Shown: positions 33,972-42,387 of the stretch, piece by piece
Numbering within the stretch: the stretch's first letter is position 1
How the letters are laid out: each line of letters starts with the position of its first letter
NCBI GenBank assembly: GCA_958295765.1
Contig: CATQHB010000002.1
Coordinates: 880,091 to 944,090, forward strand
DNA length: 64,000 nucleotides
Source of the DNA: an uncultured Dehalococcoidia bacterium
Lineage (GTDB): Bacteria; Chloroflexota; Dehalococcoidia; Lucifugimonadales; UBA3495
Direction: 5' to 3'
Translations under genes and position numbers: made by a program
The notes under the pieces: generated by a model
Database searches by the model: none
What the model was told of the DNA's origin: nothing
Seen by the model: the letters and a program-made list of their open reading frames with translations, nothing else

Positions 33972-35594
33972 ATGACAATGCACTATCCGCTGTTGGTTTC
34001 CCGAATCCTGGAGCGGGCCAGGACGGTCTTTCCCGACAAGGAGATAATTACGCGGGTGGAGGGGGGCGTCCACCGCTACACCTACCGGGAACTGGCGGCG
34101 CGGGTGGCCCGCCTGTCCAACGCGCTGGCCGGCCTGGGCGTAGGCGAAGGCGACCGGGTAGGCACCTTTGCCTGGAACACCTACCGCCACCTGGAAGCCT
34201 ACTTCGCCGCCCCGGCTATGGGCGCGGTCAATCACACCATCAACATCCGCCTGTCCGCCGACGACCTGGTTTACATCATCAACCACGCCGGCGACAAAGT
34301 CCTGTTGATTGACCCGGACCTGGCGCCGATTATTGAGGGGCTGGCCTCCCGGCTGGAGACGGTGGAGCATTACGTCATAATGACCGACGACCCGGCCTTT
34401 GCCACCACCCTGCCGGCGGCCCATAGCTATGAGGAACTGCTGGCCCAAGCCTCGGACCAGTGGGCGCCGGTGGAGTTGGACGAATACGCGCCGGCCGGCC
34501 TGTGCTACACCTCGGCCACCACCGGGCGGCCCAAGGGCGTGGTATATAGCCACCGCAGCTTATACCTCCATTCTATGGCCGAGTGCATGGCCGACGTGAT
34601 GGCCTTTTCCGAGCAGGACACTACAATGGCGATTGTGCCGATGTTTCACGCCAACTGCTGGGGCTTTCCCTACTCCAGCGCTATGGTGGGGGCCAACCAG
34701 GTGATGCCCGGCGCCCGGCCCGACCCGCAAGTTATCTGCGAACTTATCGACCGGCATCGGGTAACCCTTACCGCCGGCGTACCGACTATCTGGGTGGGCC
34801 TGCTGGACTACCTGGAGCGTTCCGGCCAGAGCTATGACTTTTCGTCGCTGCGGGCGGTATTCAGCGGCGGCTCGGCCATACCGGTCAGCGTTATCCGGGC
34901 CTACCAGGAGAAACTGGGCGTGAACCTGGTCCACGCCTATGGAATGACCGAGGCCACGCCCATCGTAACGCTCAACCGGCTGAAGACTGGCCTGCAAGAC
35001 CGCTCCGCTGAGGAGAAGTTTGAGCTGGCCGGCAGCCAGGGTTTGCTGGTGGCCGGCCTGGAGATGAAGTTGGTGGACGATGCGGGGCAGGAGTTACCCT
35101 GGGACGGCGAGCAGCGGGGCGAGTTGCTGTTCCGCGGCCCCTGGATTGCCCGGGAATACTACAACGACCCGCGCAGCGCCGAGACCTATGTTGACGGCTG
35201 GTATCACAGCGGCGACATCGCCTCGGTGGACGCCGAGGGTTATATCCAGATTGGCGACCGGGTGAAGGATATGGTCAAGAGCGGCGGCGAGTGGATTTCC
35301 TCGGTGGATTTGGAAACGGCCATTATCGCCCACCCGGAGGTACTGGAGGCGGCGGTCATCGCCATCCCCCACCCCACCTGGCAGGAACGGCCCCTGGCCT
35401 GCGTAGTGGCTAAAGAGGAGTCCCGCCAATCCCTGGACAAGGCCCGGATAATGGACTTTATTCGAGACAAGTTCGCCCGCTGGTGGCTGCCCGATGACGT
35501 AGTGTTCATCGACGAAATCCCCAAGACCAGCGTCGGCAAGTTCGACAAAAAGGTACTGCGGGAACGGTTCCAGGACTACGTGGTGGGGGAGTAG
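33972..35594 (+). CDS. Long-chain/medium-chain acyl-CoA synthetase (AMP-dependent ligase)
   Basis: A 540-aa ANL-superfamily enzyme that activates a carboxylic acid to its CoA thioester through an acyl-adenylate. Visible motifs are [18 protein letters not shown] (A3), [41 protein letters not shown] (A5), [40 protein letters not shown] (A7-A8) and the catalytic Lys in [23 protein letters not shown] lies 7 nt before the ATG. The HANCWG stretch is characteristic of AlkK-like medium-chain ligases. Confidence 0.95.
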   Translation: MTMHYPLLVSRILERARTVFPDKEIITRVEGGVHRYTYRELAARVARLSNALAGLGVGEGDRVGTFAWNTYRHLEAYFAAPAMGAVNHTINIRLSADDLVYIINHAGDKVLLIDPDLAPIIEGLASRLETVEHYVIMTDDPAFATTLPAAHSYEELLAQASDQWAPVELDEYAPAGLCYTSATTGRPKGVVYSHRSLYLHSMAECMADVMAFSEQDTTMAIVPMFHANCWGFPYSSAMVGANQVMPGARPDPQVICELIDRHRVTLTAGVPTIWVGLLDYLERSGQSYDFSSLRAVFSGGSAIPVSVIRAYQEKLGVNLVHAYGMTEATPIVTLNRLKTGLQDRSAEEKFELAGSQGLLVAGLEMKLVDDAGQELPWDGEQRGELLFRGPWIAREYYNDPRSAETYVDGWYHSGDIASVDAEGYIQIGDRVKDMVKSGGEWISSVDLETAIIAHPEVLEAAVIAIPHPTWQERPLACVVAKEESRQSLDKARIMDFIRDKFARWWLPDDVVFIDEIPKTSVGKFDKKVLRERFQDYVVGE

Positions 35595-35740
35595 GGGGCC
35601 GGGGGGATTTAAGGGCTAATAACTTGCCGACGCCTTAATTGTGCCGGCGCACTGACCTTTCAGATTCCTCACCGCGTTAGGAATGACCCTTGCGGCAGGG
35701 ATGGAAAACGCCGGTGGTCTGCTGGCCGGGAAGTTGCGCC

Positions 35741-35998
35741 TCAGCCCAACCGGATCGCCAGGGTTATCGTGCCTCCGATTACCGCCAGAATCAGGGTTGT
35801 GCCTAACCCGACAATGGTCAGCATCATTTGTCGATGGGCGGCGTGCAGACTACCAATCCGGGCGTCAAGGGCGTCCATCCGGGCGTAGATGGCATCCATG
35901 CGCGCCAGAATTTGCCGTTGGCCCTCCTCCAAGCGGTCAATCCCCTCTTCGAGTCGGGTCAACAGGATGTCGGTGGATTCATTCGCCGGCGTGGTCAT
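35741..35998 (-). CDS. Coiled-coil/TM small protein, short copy
   Basis: An 85-aa protein: MTTPANESTDILLTRLEEGIDRLEEGQRQ, then a heptad coil (ILARMDAIYARMDALDARIGSLH) and a C-terminal TM helix (LTIVGLGTTLILAVIGGTITLAI). It is the downstream member of a tandem pair; identical ends and shared flank AATGACCCTTGCGGCAGGG show recent duplication. Function unknown. Confidence 0.75.
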   Translation of the reverse strand: MTTPANESTDILLTRLEEGIDRLEEGQRQILARMDAIYARMDALDARIGSLHAAHRQMMLTIVGLGTTLILAVIGGTITLAIRLG

Positions 35999-36077
35999 TG
36001 CTCTCTCCTGGCGTTAGTAATGACCCTTGCGGCAGGGATGGAAAACGCCGGTGGTCTGCTGGCCGGGAAGTTGCGTC

Positions 36078-36368
36078 TTAGCCCAACCGGATCGCCAGGG
36101 TTATCGTGCCGCCGATTACTGCCAGAATCAGGGTTGTGCCTAACCCGGCAATGGTCAGCATCATTTGTCGATGGGCGGCGTGCAGGGCGTCCATCCGGGC
36201 GTCCATCCGGGCGTAGAGGGCATCCAGCCGGGAGTAGAGGGCGTCCAGCCGGGCATCGAAGGTATCCATGCGCGCTAGAATTTGCCGTTGGCCCTCCTGC
36301 ACGCCGTCAACCCGCTCTTCCAGGCGGGCCAACCGGATGTCGGTGGATTCATTCGCCGTCGTAGTCAT
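36078..36368 (-). CDS. Coiled-coil/TM small protein, long copy
   Basis: A 96-aa paralogue of the 35741 gene, with the coil expanded by ARLDALYS/ARMDALY heptads encoded by 21-bp repeats (GGGCGTCCATCC... and GGGCGTAGAGGGCATCCAGCC). N- and C-termini are nearly unchanged. AGGAGAG precedes the ATG. This pair and the one at 24.7 kb have unrelated sequences but the same architecture. Confidence 0.75.
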   Translation of the reverse strand: MTTTANESTDIRLARLEERVDGVQEGQRQILARMDTFDARLDALYSRLDALYARMDARMDALHAAHRQMMLTIAGLGTTLILAVIGGTITLAIRLG

Positions 36369-36551
36369 TTCTCTCTCCTGATTGCCGGCTCTGGATGCTC
36401 TTGATAGCCACGGTTGCTATTCGGGAAAGTATATCCTGCTATGCGCTCATCATATCCCTATTCTCCGGGGTATTCAAGCCGGGCGCAAATCCTTGCGGAA
36501 CATTGCCGCCGCTATTATCATTGCGGGACAAGTCGGGTTTCGAGGTCAGGC

Positions 36552-37310
36552 GTGGCAGATTTTTCCTACGGCGGTTCCGGCAGCCAAGTTCCGGCAGTTC
36601 CGGCAGCCCCGGCTTATGGCAATGCGGTTGAGGTGCAAGGGCTGGAAAAGGGTTTTGGCGCGGCGCCGGTGCTGTGGGACTTGGATTTGACGCTGGGCTG
36701 GGGCGAGTTTCTGACGATTTTCGGGGCCAACGGCGCCGGAAAGACCACCCTGCTGCGCATCCTGTCCGGCCAGACCCGGCCCGATGGCGGCGCCGTCCGC
36801 ATTGCCGGCTTTGATCTGCGCCGCCAGTCAGAGGCGGCCCGCCGCCGAGTGGGGGTAGTGTCTCATAACGGTTTTCTCTACGACGACCTGACCTGCCGGG
36901 AAAACCTCTCCTTTTATGGTCGTCTCTACGCCGTTGCCAACCTCAAGGAGCGGGTGGCCGAGGCGCTGGAAAGGGTGGGGCTGTCCCGTCGGGCCGACCG
37001 GCGGGTGCGCAGCCTGTCCCATGGGATGCAGAAACGCCTGTCCATCGCCCGGGCCATCCTGCACCAACCCTCCCTGCTGCTGCTGGATGAGCCGGAGTCC
37101 GGGTTGGACCGGGATTCGGTATCGGCCCTGGCCGCCCTGCTGCAAGAGTGGACGGCGGCGGGCCGGTCGGTGGTGATGACTACCCACAACGTGGATTTGG
37201 GCCTGGCCTGGGGCCACCGGGCGGCAACCCTGTCCGGCGGCAAGCTGGACTTTGACCGGGCGGCGGATTGCCCGTTACCCGGTAGTGGGGGGGCGGCAGT
37301 AGGTTCTTGA
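36552..37310 (+). CDS. ccmA: Heme exporter ATP-binding protein CcmA
   Basis: The GTG at 36552 (MADFSYGGSGSQVP) has GAGGTCAGG just upstream and is preferred over 36414, which adds an atypical segment. The 252-aa ABC ATPase has Walker A GANGAGKTTLLRILSG, signature LSHGMQKRLSIARAILHQP, Walker B LLLLDEPESGLD and H-loop VMTTHNVD. With CcmB it forms the ABC transporter that releases holo-CcmE in cytochrome c maturation. The N-terminal Pro/Ala/Gly-rich leader (about 25 residues) is unusual. It is separated from ccmB by an opposite-strand gene and repeats. Confidence 0.88.
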   Translation: MADFSYGGSGSQVPAVPAAPAYGNAVEVQGLEKGFGAAPVLWDLDLTLGWGEFLTIFGANGAGKTTLLRILSGQTRPDGGAVRIAGFDLRRQSEAARRRVGVVSHNGFLYDDLTCRENLSFYGRLYAVANLKERVAEALERVGLSRRADRRVRSLSHGMQKRLSIARAILHQPSLLLLDEPESGLDRDSVSALAALLQEWTAAGRSVVMTTHNVDLGLAWGHRAATLSGGKLDFDRAADCPLPGSGGAAVGS

Positions 37311-37341
37311 CGGCGGGGGCAGGACGACGAATAAACGGAAG

Positions 37342-37683
37342 TTAGGCCTTTTCCTCTGCTTGGATCTGTTTCAAGGTGGGGATAGCGGCGACAATAGCAG
37401 CCGAGTATTTCCTGAAACGGCAATTGTCCAGGTCTTTTCCCGTGGCCGGGCGCAACTGCTCCGGCCCGACGGTGGTAATGGCAACCGGGTAACCGTAGGT
37501 GTCCGGCACAAGAAACTCAACGGTGAAGGCTTTCCCCTTGCCGAGGACATCAACAATCGTGCCAACGTCGCCGGGCAACAGCCCCTCTCCTGATTCGCGC
37601 AAAGGACTCAATTCGAGGACGTGCTCAGCTTGCTCAAAGGGGATCGGCCCCGTCAGAGCAACTTGATCATTTTCATTAAACAT
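37342..37683 (-). CDS. DUF4926-like protein
   Basis: Start at 37683 (MFNENDQVALTGPIPFEQAEHV) with AGGAG 7 nt upstream. The 113-aa protein contains LLPGDVGTIVDVLGKGKAFTVEFLVPDTYGYPVAITTVGPEQLRP, the SH3-like barrel pattern of DUF4926. Members are often near restriction or toxin genes but have no known function. It sits on the opposite strand between ccmA and ccmB. Confidence 0.7.
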   Translation of the reverse strand: MFNENDQVALTGPIPFEQAEHVLELSPLRESGEGLLPGDVGTIVDVLGKGKAFTVEFLVPDTYGYPVAITTVGPEQLRPATGKDLDNCRFRKYSAAIVAAIPTLKQIQAEEKA

Positions 37684-37786
37684 AATGGCTCCTAATTTGC
37701 CGGGTATAGAGAACCGGGCTTTGCTCATACCCGCTGCACCGGTGTGGGGTAGCTATGCCACACCCGTTTTCTGGCATTTTCTCATT

Positions 37787-37853
37787 GTTGAACGCAGGGT
37801 TGGTTACAAACCGGCCCCTACGTCGGGTAACGCCAACGAATGTTGAGAGTACC
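37787..37853. repeat. R2 right half
   Basis: Only the right arm (GGTTACAAACCGGCCCCTAC) and the outer end CCAACGAATGTTGAGAGTACC remain. Confidence 0.75.
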
Positions 37854-37880
37854 TACTATTGATTATAGCACCCTCAGCCC

Positions 37881-38129
37881 TGGCAACCGTTTGCTACAAT
37901 TAACCCAAGTCAATCGCAGCATAAAACCGTCGTTCCGGCGAAAGCCGGAATCTAGGAAATCCCCCGGAAAAGAGCGTGCCGGCTACCGAGGGTCCTGGAT
38001 TCCGGCTTTCGCCGGAACGACGGTTGCTTGGGTTGCCAAGGTCGCTTTGGTTGCCAAGGTTGCCACGGTCTCCTGGGTTGCCTTGGTTAAGACGCGATTG
38101 ACTTGGCAACCGTTTGGTACAATTAACCC
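37881..38129. mobile_element. R1 element flanked by a 26-bp direct repeat
   Basis: TGGCAACCGTTTG(C/G)TACAAT plus TAACCC occurs at 37881-37906 and 38104-38129 with one mismatch. Between them lies an R1 element whose ends AAGTCAATCGC and GCGATTGACTT are perfect 11-bp terminal inverted repeats (the last T is shared with the flank); the core is 37927-38023, followed by GGTTGCC micro-repeats. The direct repeat is best read as a target duplication just ahead of ccmB. Confidence 0.7.
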
Positions 38130-38170
38130 GGCACTCCCACATCTTCCAACCCCTCAGGCAAGGTGAGCGT

Positions 38171-38848
38171 ATGCGCTTTTGGCGTCCGATGGCGGCATTG
38201 GTCTGGAAGGACTTGCTGCTGGAACTGCGCTCCCGGGACATAGTCGTTTCCGCCCTGGTGTTCGGGTTGCTGGTGGCGGTGGTGTTCAACTTTGCCCTTA
38301 ACGTCAGCCCCGGGCGGGTCGCGGAGCTGGCGCCGGGGATTCTGTGGGTGGCCTTTGCCTTTGCCGGAACCCTGGCGATGAGCCGGGCCTTTGTGCGGGA
38401 ACGGGAGCAGGGCGGGCTGGAGGGCTTGCTGCTGGCCCCGGTCAGCCGGGACGCCATATTTCTGGGCAAAGTCCTGGTCAGCTTTATCTTTATGCTGATT
38501 ATCGAGGCGGCCCTGCTGCCGGTCTTTGCCGTCCTGCTCAACTTCTCCGCCTTTTCCCTGACCCTGGCCCTGACCATCCTGCTGGCGACCCTGGGGTTCG
38601 CCACGTTGGGGACGCTCTTCTCCGCCATTGCGGTGCAGACCCGCTCACGGGAGATAATGCTGCCGGCCCTCTTCTTCCCGGTAATCCTGCCGGTGCTGAT
38701 TGGGGCGGTGGAGGTTTCCGGCACGGTAATGGGCGGCGGCGGGTTGGGGGACGGGGGAACCGCCCGTTGGCTGCCCCTGATGGCGGTATTTGACGCCGTT
38801 TTTCTGGTAATATGTCCGTGGATTTTTTCCATAATCGCCGAGGAGTAA
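38171..38848 (+). CDS. ccmB: Heme exporter permease CcmB
   Basis: Start at 38171 (MRFWRPMAALVWKDLLLELRS), after AAGGTGAG. The 225-aa protein has six TM helices, with FVREREQGGLEGLLLAPVSRDAIFLGKVLVSFIFM and LTILLATLGFATLGTLFSAIAVQTRSREIMLPALFFPVILPVLIGAVE typical of CcmB. It pairs with CcmA in the plasma membrane. Its last codons contain the Shine-Dalgarno sequence of ccmC. Confidence 0.93.
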   Translation: MRFWRPMAALVWKDLLLELRSRDIVVSALVFGLLVAVVFNFALNVSPGRVAELAPGILWVAFAFAGTLAMSRAFVREREQGGLEGLLLAPVSRDAIFLGKVLVSFIFMLIIEAALLPVFAVLLNFSAFSLTLALTILLATLGFATLGTLFSAIAVQTRSREIMLPALFFPVILPVLIGAVEVSGTVMGGGGLGDGGTARWLPLMAVFDAVFLVICPWIFSIIAEE

Positions 38849-38853
38849 GCAGC

Positions 38854-39621
38854 GTGAACCCGTCCCTTGAGCCTGCAACTACCAAATCAATCCTGGCAGG
38901 GAGCCGGAAAAGCTGGTTCGGGTTCCCCGGATGGGCCGGCGGCCTGCTGCTCCTGACCGCCCTGCTGATGCTGGTCAACCTGTACCTGATCTTTATGGTG
39001 GCGCCCACCGACGCGGTGTTGGGCCAGGTGCAGCGGATTTTCTACTTTCACGTACCCATCGCCATCGTGTCCTTTCTGGCCTTCTTCGTGGTCTTTGTCG
39101 CCGGCATCGGCTACCTGATTACCCGCCGCCGGAGATGGGACAGCGTGGCCCACGCCGCCGCCGAGGTGGGGGTGGTGTTCATCACCCTGGCCCTGCTTAC
39201 CGGCGTCATCTGGGCCAGGCCGGTATGGGGCGTCTGGTGGACTTGGGAGCCGCGGCTGACCACCACCTTAATCCTGTGGCTGATTTACGTGGCCTACCTG
39301 ATGCTGCGGGCCTACGTCCCCGACCGGAACCGGGCGGCGGTCTATGCCGCCGCCGTGGGCATCATCGGTTTTGTGGACGTTCCCATCGTCTATTACTCGG
39401 TGCAGTGGTGGCGTTCCATTCACCCGTCGGCGGTGGTCGGCCCCCTGGCAAACGCCGGCGCGCTGGAGCCGATAATGCAGGCAGTCCTGTTTTTCTCCTG
39501 CGGCGTCTTTCTGCTGCTGTTCCTGTATCTGCTGCTGGAGCGGACGGCTTTGCGGAACGGGGAAGACCGGCTGTCAAGCCTGCGCTTTGCCCAACGCCGG
39601 GGAGTAACTGACCCGGATTAA
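38854..39621 (+). CDS. ccmC: Heme-handling membrane protein CcmC
   Basis: The GTG at 38854 has GAGGAG 9 nt upstream; a frame start at 38812 inside ccmB is rejected. The 255-aa protein has six TM helices, the WWD-type motif ARPVWGVWWTWEPRLTT and flanking heme-ligand histidines in FYFHVPIA and WWRSIHPSA. CcmC attaches heme to CcmE on the outer membrane face. Translation is coupled to ccmB. Confidence 0.95.
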   Translation: MNPSLEPATTKSILAGSRKSWFGFPGWAGGLLLLTALLMLVNLYLIFMVAPTDAVLGQVQRIFYFHVPIAIVSFLAFFVVFVAGIGYLITRRRRWDSVAHAAAEVGVVFITLALLTGVIWARPVWGVWWTWEPRLTTTLILWLIYVAYLMLRAYVPDRNRAAVYAAAVGIIGFVDVPIVYYSVQWWRSIHPSAVVGPLANAGALEPIMQAVLFFSCGVFLLLFLYLLLERTALRNGEDRLSSLRFAQRRGVTDPD

Positions 39622-39674
39622 CCGGTATATCCGGCTAATCCAGGTTTTAATCCGAATACTTGAAGAGAGAGTAT

Positions 39675-39866
39675 ATGCCCTTTATCCTGTTACAGAGCCA
39701 GCCCCCGGTCAACCTGACCTACCTGTTCGCCGCCTTTGCGGTAACCTGGCTGGTATTCTTCATCTACGCCTTCTTCGTCTCCCGCCGCCGCCAGGAACTG
39801 GAGCGGGAAATCCGGGAACTGCAACAAGCCCTGGAGGGACGGGGGGGCGATTCCAACGGGGATTGA
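39675..39866 (+). CDS. ccmD: CcmD-like small membrane protein
   Basis: A 63-aa single-TM protein (MPFILLQSQPPVNLTYLFAAF, TM to ~residue 35) with a basic, coiled C-terminus (SRRRQELEREIRELQQALEG), the CcmD layout. GAGAGAG precedes the ATG. Its place after ccmC supports the call; CcmD stabilises the CcmABC complex and helps holo-CcmE release. Confidence 0.8.
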   Translation: MPFILLQSQPPVNLTYLFAAFAVTWLVFFIYAFFVSRRRQELEREIRELQQALEGRGGDSNGD

Positions 39867-39910
39867 CCGGCATATCCGGTTAATCCTTAATTCCCGAATC
39901 CGGCATATCC

Positions 39911-40118
39911 GGTAATCTACCAAGTCAATCGCAGCCTAAACCCGTCATCATAAACAACCCGTCGTTCCGGCGAAAGCCGGAATTCAGGAAATCCTACCGG
40001 AAAAGAGGTAGCCGGCTACCGAGGGTTCTGGATTCCGGCTTTCGCCGGAACGACGGTTACATTGGCGCCGGAATGACGGTTGCCCGGGTTGCCCTGTTTA
40101 AGATGCGATTGCCCCGGT
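39911..40118. repeat. R1 element between ccmD and ccmE
   Basis: The core is 39959-40056; outer ends are AAGTCAATCGCAGCC on the left and AAGATGCGATTGCC on the right (ending ~40113). The element separates ccmE from ccmABCD promoters. Confidence 0.85.
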
Positions 40119-40138
40119 TAATCCATATAAGTTAATGA

Positions 40139-40166
40139 TTGAACCGGGTTTTGGTGGTATTATAAA
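40139..40166 (+). promoter_or_regulatory. Putative promoter of ccmE
   Basis: TTGAAC (40139-40144), 16-bp spacer, TATAAA (40161-40166), 41 bp before the GTG start. It would restore transcription of ccmE after the R1 insertion. Confidence 0.55.
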
Positions 40167-40206
40167 TACGGCATAAGCCATTCATACACTCACCAAGAGG
40201 CGATTT

Positions 40207-40767
40207 GTGGCAGAGGATAAACTTAACCCGGCGGGGTTTCCGCCGATAGTAGAACCACCAACCGAGGAATCGGCAGCAGCGGATTCCGGGCGGCGCACCC
40301 GGTTCCGGTTGATAATTCTGGGCGTGGTGTTGGCGCTGGCGGTGGGGTATATGATTTACGCCGCCTTCCCCGGCAACGCCCTATATTTCCTGACCGTCAG
40401 CGAGTTTATGGGGGGCGCGGAGTACCAGGATGGGCGCGTCCTGCGGGTGTCCGGCAAGCTGGCGCCCGACTCCTTCCAACGGGAGGGGGACGGAACCCTG
40501 GCCTATTTCCGGCTGGTGGATAAGGAGTTGGCGGATAATGCCGGCGCGGATGCGGCGGTGGTCGCCGGCCCCAGCCTGCGGGCTTCCTACGTGGGCGTGA
40601 TGCCGGACCTCTTCTTCAACCCCCACTCGGAAATCATCCTGGAGGGCAGCTACAGCGCCGAGGGGGTTTTCCAGACCGACAACATCCTGGTCAAGTGTCC
40701 CTCCAAGTACCAGTCCCTAGAGGACGAACCGCCGGCCGACTACAACAGCCCCGGCTACAGTTCCTAA
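40207..40767 (+). CDS. ccmE: Cytochrome c maturation heme chaperone CcmE, Cys type
   Basis: A 186-aa GTG-started protein with an N-terminal TM anchor (~33-52) and an OB-fold domain (GRVLRVSGKLAPDSF, ASYVGVMPDLFFNPHSEIILEGSYS). The heme-attachment motif is CPSKY (C164, Y168) in place of the usual HxxxY. Cys-type CcmE proteins are known from Desulfovibrio and archaea with the 'System I*' pathway, which tends to lack CcmH. AAGAGG precedes the start. No ccmF, ccmG or ccmH is in the window. Confidence 0.9.
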   Translation: MAEDKLNPAGFPPIVEPPTEESAAADSGRRTRFRLIILGVVLALAVGYMIYAAFPGNALYFLTVSEFMGGAEYQDGRVLRVSGKLAPDSFQREGDGTLAYFRLVDKELADNAGADAAVVAGPSLRASYVGVMPDLFFNPHSEIILEGSYSAEGVFQTDNILVKCPSKYQSLEDEPPADYNSPGYSS

Positions 40768-40840
40768 TACAACCCCGCCGCCGGCGCCTGACCGGTTGGG
40801 AGGGCGGGTTAAGCCTCAATTCGCTCACTGTGGGCTTGAT

Positions 40841-41024
40841 CCGCTCATGGTGAGCCTGTCGAACCACCCTTCCCTATCCGGCGGTTCCTCTTTCCGCTTA
40901 TCCTTCGACAAGCTCAGGATGAGCGGAACGGTCAACACCCCGCTCATGGTGAGCTTGTCGAACCACCCTGCCCTGTCCGGCGTTCCTCTTTCCGCTTATC
41001 CTTCGACAAGCTCAGGATGAGCGG
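40841..41024. repeat. Two tandem R3 copies
   Basis: Copies at 40841-40926 and 40940-41024 share arms CCGCTCATGGTGAGC... and ...CTCAGGATGAGCGG and the same TCTTTCCGCTTATCC interior, so the pair arose by duplication. Confidence 0.9.
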
Positions 41025-41076
41025 ATTTTGTTCCCGGCGTGGAATTTTCACCTACCCGCCCCGCTATCCTCTCCGG

Positions 41077-41104
41077 TTGACATTGACCGGCCCGGGGCTA
41101 TAAT
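41077..41104 (+). promoter_or_regulatory. Consensus sigma70 promoter for the ComD/ComE-like operon
   Basis: Perfect TTGACA (41077-41082) and perfect TATAAT (41099-41104) with a 16-bp spacer, 42 bp before the first ATG. This is the strongest promoter seen in the window. Confidence 0.75.
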
Positions 41105-41145
41105 CAGGGCAATCAAAGCTGACCCCAGTATAGGCAGGTAAGGAT

Positions 41146-41670
41146 ATGACGCAGCAACAAGAACAGGAGGCCCAACTCAGCCCGGAAGTGGTGCTGGGGG
41201 AACTGCTGAAAAACGGCGTAACCCACGTGGTTTGGCTGCCGGACAGCGAAACCAACTGGCTCTATCTGCTGATGCAGGATGAGCCGACCCTGGACCTGAT
41301 TCCGGTCAGCCGGGAGGGGCAAGCCTTCTCCACCGCCGCCGGGCTGACGGTGGGCGGCAAAAAGCCGGTCATCCTCATTCAGAACACCGGGATGATGGAA
41401 TCGGGCGACTCCCTGCGCGGTTGGGGGTTGAGCCTGAACATTCCGGTGGTGATGATGGTGGGCTACCGGGGCTGGACGCGCCACGGGGTCAACACCGACA
41501 CCGCCGCCACCTATACCGAGCGGTTCCTCAACGCCTTTGGCATCAACTATTACCTGGTGGAGAACGGCGAGGACGCGCCCCGCATCTCCGTCGCCTTTGC
41601 CGAGGCGGAACGCACCCGCCGCCCGGTAGCGGTGCTGGTGGGCGATGAATACCACGGCTTTAACCGGTAG
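41146..41670 (+). CDS. comD: TPP-enzyme PYR-domain subunit (sulfopyruvate/phosphonopyruvate decarboxylase alpha-like)
   Basis: A 174-aa stand-alone PYR domain: VVLGELLKNGVTHVVWLPDSETNWLY, LIPVSREGQAFSTAAGLTVGGKKPVILIQNTGMMESGDSLRG (catalytic Glu of the REG motif), LNIPVVMMVGYRGW. This is the alpha subunit of ComDE-type decarboxylases, which in methanogens convert sulfopyruvate to sulfoacetaldehyde; fused homologues act on phosphonopyruvate. AAGG precedes the ATG. The partner subunit follows after 126 bp. comD is used as nearest-homologue name; substrate unproven. Confidence 0.8.
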   Translation: MTQQQEQEAQLSPEVVLGELLKNGVTHVVWLPDSETNWLYLLMQDEPTLDLIPVSREGQAFSTAAGLTVGGKKPVILIQNTGMMESGDSLRGWGLSLNIPVVMMVGYRGWTRHGVNTDTAATYTERFLNAFGINYYLVENGEDAPRISVAFAEAERTRRPVAVLVGDEYHGFNR

Positions 41671-41796
41671 TCAAAACCGGGGTTCACCTAACGGCGCATT
41701 GAAGCAGAGCTACCGGGGGCAATCCAAATCCCGGCGCAGCTCCGTGTCTCCAGTGAAAAGAAAGCGCGGACGCAATCATCCCAAAAGTGAGGCGAT

Positions 41797-42387
41797 ATGA
41801 TAAACACGGCGGATCTGCTCCAGGTTTTCCAGCAGTACCGGGGGGATGCGGTGGTAATTCCCGGCCGGGGCGGGAAGCACTGGACCAACATCAGCGACCA
41901 ACCCAACCGGGATTTGCCGGTGGGCGACCCGGCTATGGGCGGCCATGCCTCCTTTGCCCTGGGCGTGGCCCTGTCCCTGCCCGAGGAAAGGGTGGTGCTT
42001 TTCGACTCGGAGGGGGACGTGCTGATGAACCTGGGCGCGCTGCCCACCATTGCGGAAAAGGCGCCGGCCAACCTCTACCACTTTATGCTGGACAACGAGT
42101 GCTACGCCACCACCGGCGGCCAGCCGGTGCCCAACGCCAAGAACATCGCCTACGAGGTCATCGCCAAAGGGTCGGGCTATCCGGCGGCCTATGCCTTTGA
42201 TAACCTGGAGGACTTTACCAACCACATTGAGGAAATCCTCAATCAGCCAGGCCCGGTATTCGTGGCCCTGAAGGTGGACCCGGAGATCGAGAACGAACCC
42301 ATCGGGAGCCGCGTCCGCTGGCAAACCCGCTCCCGCACCCAGGTAATTGACGATCTGAAGCAGGAGTTGGGGGTTAGCGGGCCGTAA
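41797..42387 (+). CDS. comE: TPP-enzyme TPP-binding subunit (sulfopyruvate/phosphonopyruvate decarboxylase beta-like)
   Basis: A 196-aa TPP-binding half: DPAMGGHASFALGVALSLPEERVVLFDSEGDVLMNLGALPTIAE, followed 26-27 residues after GD by the Asn of LDNECYATTGGQP, the TPP-Mg2+ motif. It must combine with the PYR subunit upstream to form the active site. Its stop overlaps the NYN-protein start (TAATG). Presence of ComB at 4.2 kb suggests C3 sulfonate chemistry, but ComA and ComC are not seen. Confidence 0.82.
   Translation: MINTADLLQVFQQYRGDAVVIPGRGGKHWTNISDQPNRDLPVGDPAMGGHASFALGVALSLPEERVVLFDSEGDVLMNLGALPTIAEKAPANLYHFMLDNECYATTGGQPVPNAKNIAYEVIAKGSGYPAAYAFDNLEDFTNHIEEILNQPGPVFVALKVDPEIENEPIGSRVRWQTRSRTQVIDDLKQELGVSGP

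Noticed and set aside
36414-36551. N-terminal extension of CcmA
   Set aside because: Residues encoded before the GTG at 36552 are atypical (Tyr/Ser/Arg-rich) and the GTG has a good ribosome site.
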